From Amphirosellinia nigrospora (taxonomy: Eukaryota > Ascomycota > Sordariomycetes > Xylariales > Xylariaceae): a DNA stretch of 64,000 nt. The DNA lies in assembly GCA_004123355.1 (NCBI GenBank), contig SCHM01000003.1:7459058-7523057 (forward strand), written 5' to 3'. Positions 62,742 through 64,000 of the stretch are shown piece after piece (the stretch's first letter is position 1; each line of letters starts with the position of its first letter). Both the position numbers and the translations under genes were made by a program. A model generated the notes under the pieces. The model had not been told where the DNA came from, did not search any database, and saw only the letters and a list, made by a program, of their open reading frames with translations.

Positions 62742-63669
62742 GAGTTTACATATACGTGTTGAATTGTTCTGAACTACCCAGGTGATTTGCTCTGTTTTGG
62801 ATGTAGTAGCGCAACGGCGCTAGGGCCAGGTCATAGAGCCATAAACAGGTTTTGCAATTCTTGCACACATCTTGAGTTCTAGATAGCATAACAGCAACTT
62901 ATAAAATCAATCGGGATGCTTGTAATAATTATTGGACGTGCCTATATTCTCGGCGCATTACTATTCTCATACCCATGAAACCCCATTTGCGCTCGCAGAC
63001 AGGGGCCGGGCCACGCTTCCACCCCCCAACAGCCGCCAAGCTGCAACAAGGAGGAGGGATCATCTTCGGCGCCACATCCTGGCAGGGCATACTAAAACAC
63101 ATGCGCGCCAGATCTCAGGGGCAGTGTATTTCTTGTCTTCATCAGGAATTTCGGATTTTTGTGGTAGTTAGTCCTTGGAGGTTTTCACATTTAAAAACAT
63201 CAGAAATCAATAATTGTGGTGAATCCTAGCGCTCTTGGTTGGTTGTGGTAGGGACAATTGTGATCTCTATCTTTCACGTCTACGGTAATGATATTCACAA
63301 ATAACATCATCAAGCTCAGCCTAATGGCAGACTGAGATCCTATAATTTGTTTCTGACCACACAAATAAAGCAAGAGCCGAGGAGCGTCACAATAAGTATG
63401 CGACCAAGTAAGTAAGTGACATCAAAGGATTCGGATCGTTTCATACAATCCTTGTCGCTAGTCTAACAACCCCAGACGCGGGCTGTGCAATCTCAACATA
63501 CCCTGTACGCTATATGCCCGTTATTTCAGGCACAAATCGATCATTGTGTTGTCCTAAATCTTCTTTGAACTACGGCTTTGGCAACAAAGTAACGACCGCA
63601 AGAGCGCTGCGGATATCAATCATCCGCTCTCAAATACCGGTTCAAACTTCGCTTCTTACCCAGGTCACC
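62742..63669. other. Intergenic, nothing recognised
   Basis: No gene is supported. Short overlapping frames near 62,932-63,229 lack any signature. Confidence 0.4.
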
Positions 63670-64000
63670 ATGATATCTCCGATAGGCGCCGGCAATGTTG
63701 TGGTTTCGATCATCTTTCCTCTTGCCGCCATTGTTTCCCTCGGACTAAGATTTCGAGCTCGTCATCCTAGCGTTGGGAGTTGGTTCATCGATGACTATAT
63801 GATCATTTTGGCGCTGGTAGGCATCGAAGATGGCACCCATTTCATGCTTCCATATCTAACTTTCAAAGTTGTTATTGATTGGCTATGCGATTATCAACAT
63901 CTTAGGTAAGAGATGTGTGAATGTTTGACATCGAATGGCCAGGCTAATACCGAGTACTAGCTGTGACGACCTATTCTTTGGGAGCTCATTTACTGTTTCT
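63670..64000 (+). CDS. SAT4/rhodopsin-type fungal integral membrane protein, N-terminal part
   Basis: The ATG at 63,670 (caccATGa context) starts ISPIGAGNVVVSIIFPLAAI, a first membrane helix. RFRARHPS and SWFIDDYMIILAL follow, the charged loop and D-D-Y/W second-helix start typical of the fungal rhodopsin-like (SAT4, formerly DUF3433/PTH11-related) family. An intron at 63,817-63,868 (branch CTAAC, acceptor AAAG) joins to a helix, LLLIGYAIINILG, which ends at a GTAAGA donor at 63,906. The gene runs off the window, so most of its seven helices are not seen. Family members are plasma-membrane proteins of uncertain function. It may mark the cluster border or belong to it. An upstream ATG at 63,514 is in frame but gives an unlikely leader. 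Confidence 0.75.

Noticed and set aside
1-64000. CRISPR array, rRNA or tRNA genes
   Set aside because: No regularly spaced identical repeats, no rRNA core sequence and no cloverleaf candidate was recognised; the organism is a fungus.

Overview
The window is nuclear DNA of a filamentous ascomycete (Pezizomycotina). It has short spliceosomal introns with GTRNGT-like donors and CTAAC-type branch points. It has a Zn(II)2Cys6 regulator, a hybrid PKS-NRPS and an SAT4/rhodopsin-type membrane protein. It also has a long AT-rich block with the signature of repeat-induced point mutation (RIP). I cannot name the species.

Layout. 1-25,060: a RIP-degraded AT-rich isochore with no intact gene. I read it as nested LTR retrotransposons: an outer element (269-22,843) with ~218-bp LTRs, into which two copies of a ~7.3-kb element inserted in opposite orientation (3,690-11,012 and 14,104-21,392). 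Composition switches abruptly near 25,060. 25,100-33,000: a border zone of broken genes (5'-truncated expansin/RlpA-like fragment, frameshifted L-amino-acid oxidase, decayed low-complexity gene), two small unknown genes and dispersed repeats. 35,163-62,741: a secondary-metabolite gene cluster. 63,670-end: start of an SAT4-type membrane protein.

Cluster. In order: Zn(II)2Cys6 regulator (+), alpha/beta hydrolase (-), short-chain dehydrogenase (+), Baeyer-Villiger-type flavin monooxygenase remnant (-), small lipocalin-like protein (-), cytochrome P450 (+), second P450 (+), and a ~12-kb PKS-NRPS (+) with the order KS-AT-DH-CMeT-(no functional ER seen)-KR-ACP-C-A-T-R. The release domain keeps its TGxxGFLG nucleotide-binding loop and a YxxxK pair, so reductive (aldehyde) release is likely. 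That combination resembles cytochalasan/ACE1-type pathways: the PKS-NRPS makes an aminoacyl-polyketide aldehyde, the hydrolase-family protein may help ring formation, and P450s, SDR and flavin monooxygenase tailor it. No trans-acting enoyl reductase and no ~390-aa Diels-Alderase is visible here. The product class is inference.

Caveat. Nearly every cluster gene reads cleanly for hundreds of codons and then needs a one-base shift, often in a short homopolymer. The PKS-NRPS alone needs about 20. Nonsense substitutions are rare. This looks more like uncorrected indels in the assembly than old pseudogenes, although true decay cannot be excluded for the flavin monooxygenase, the L-amino-acid oxidase and the first P450. 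No tRNA, rRNA or CRISPR array was recognised.
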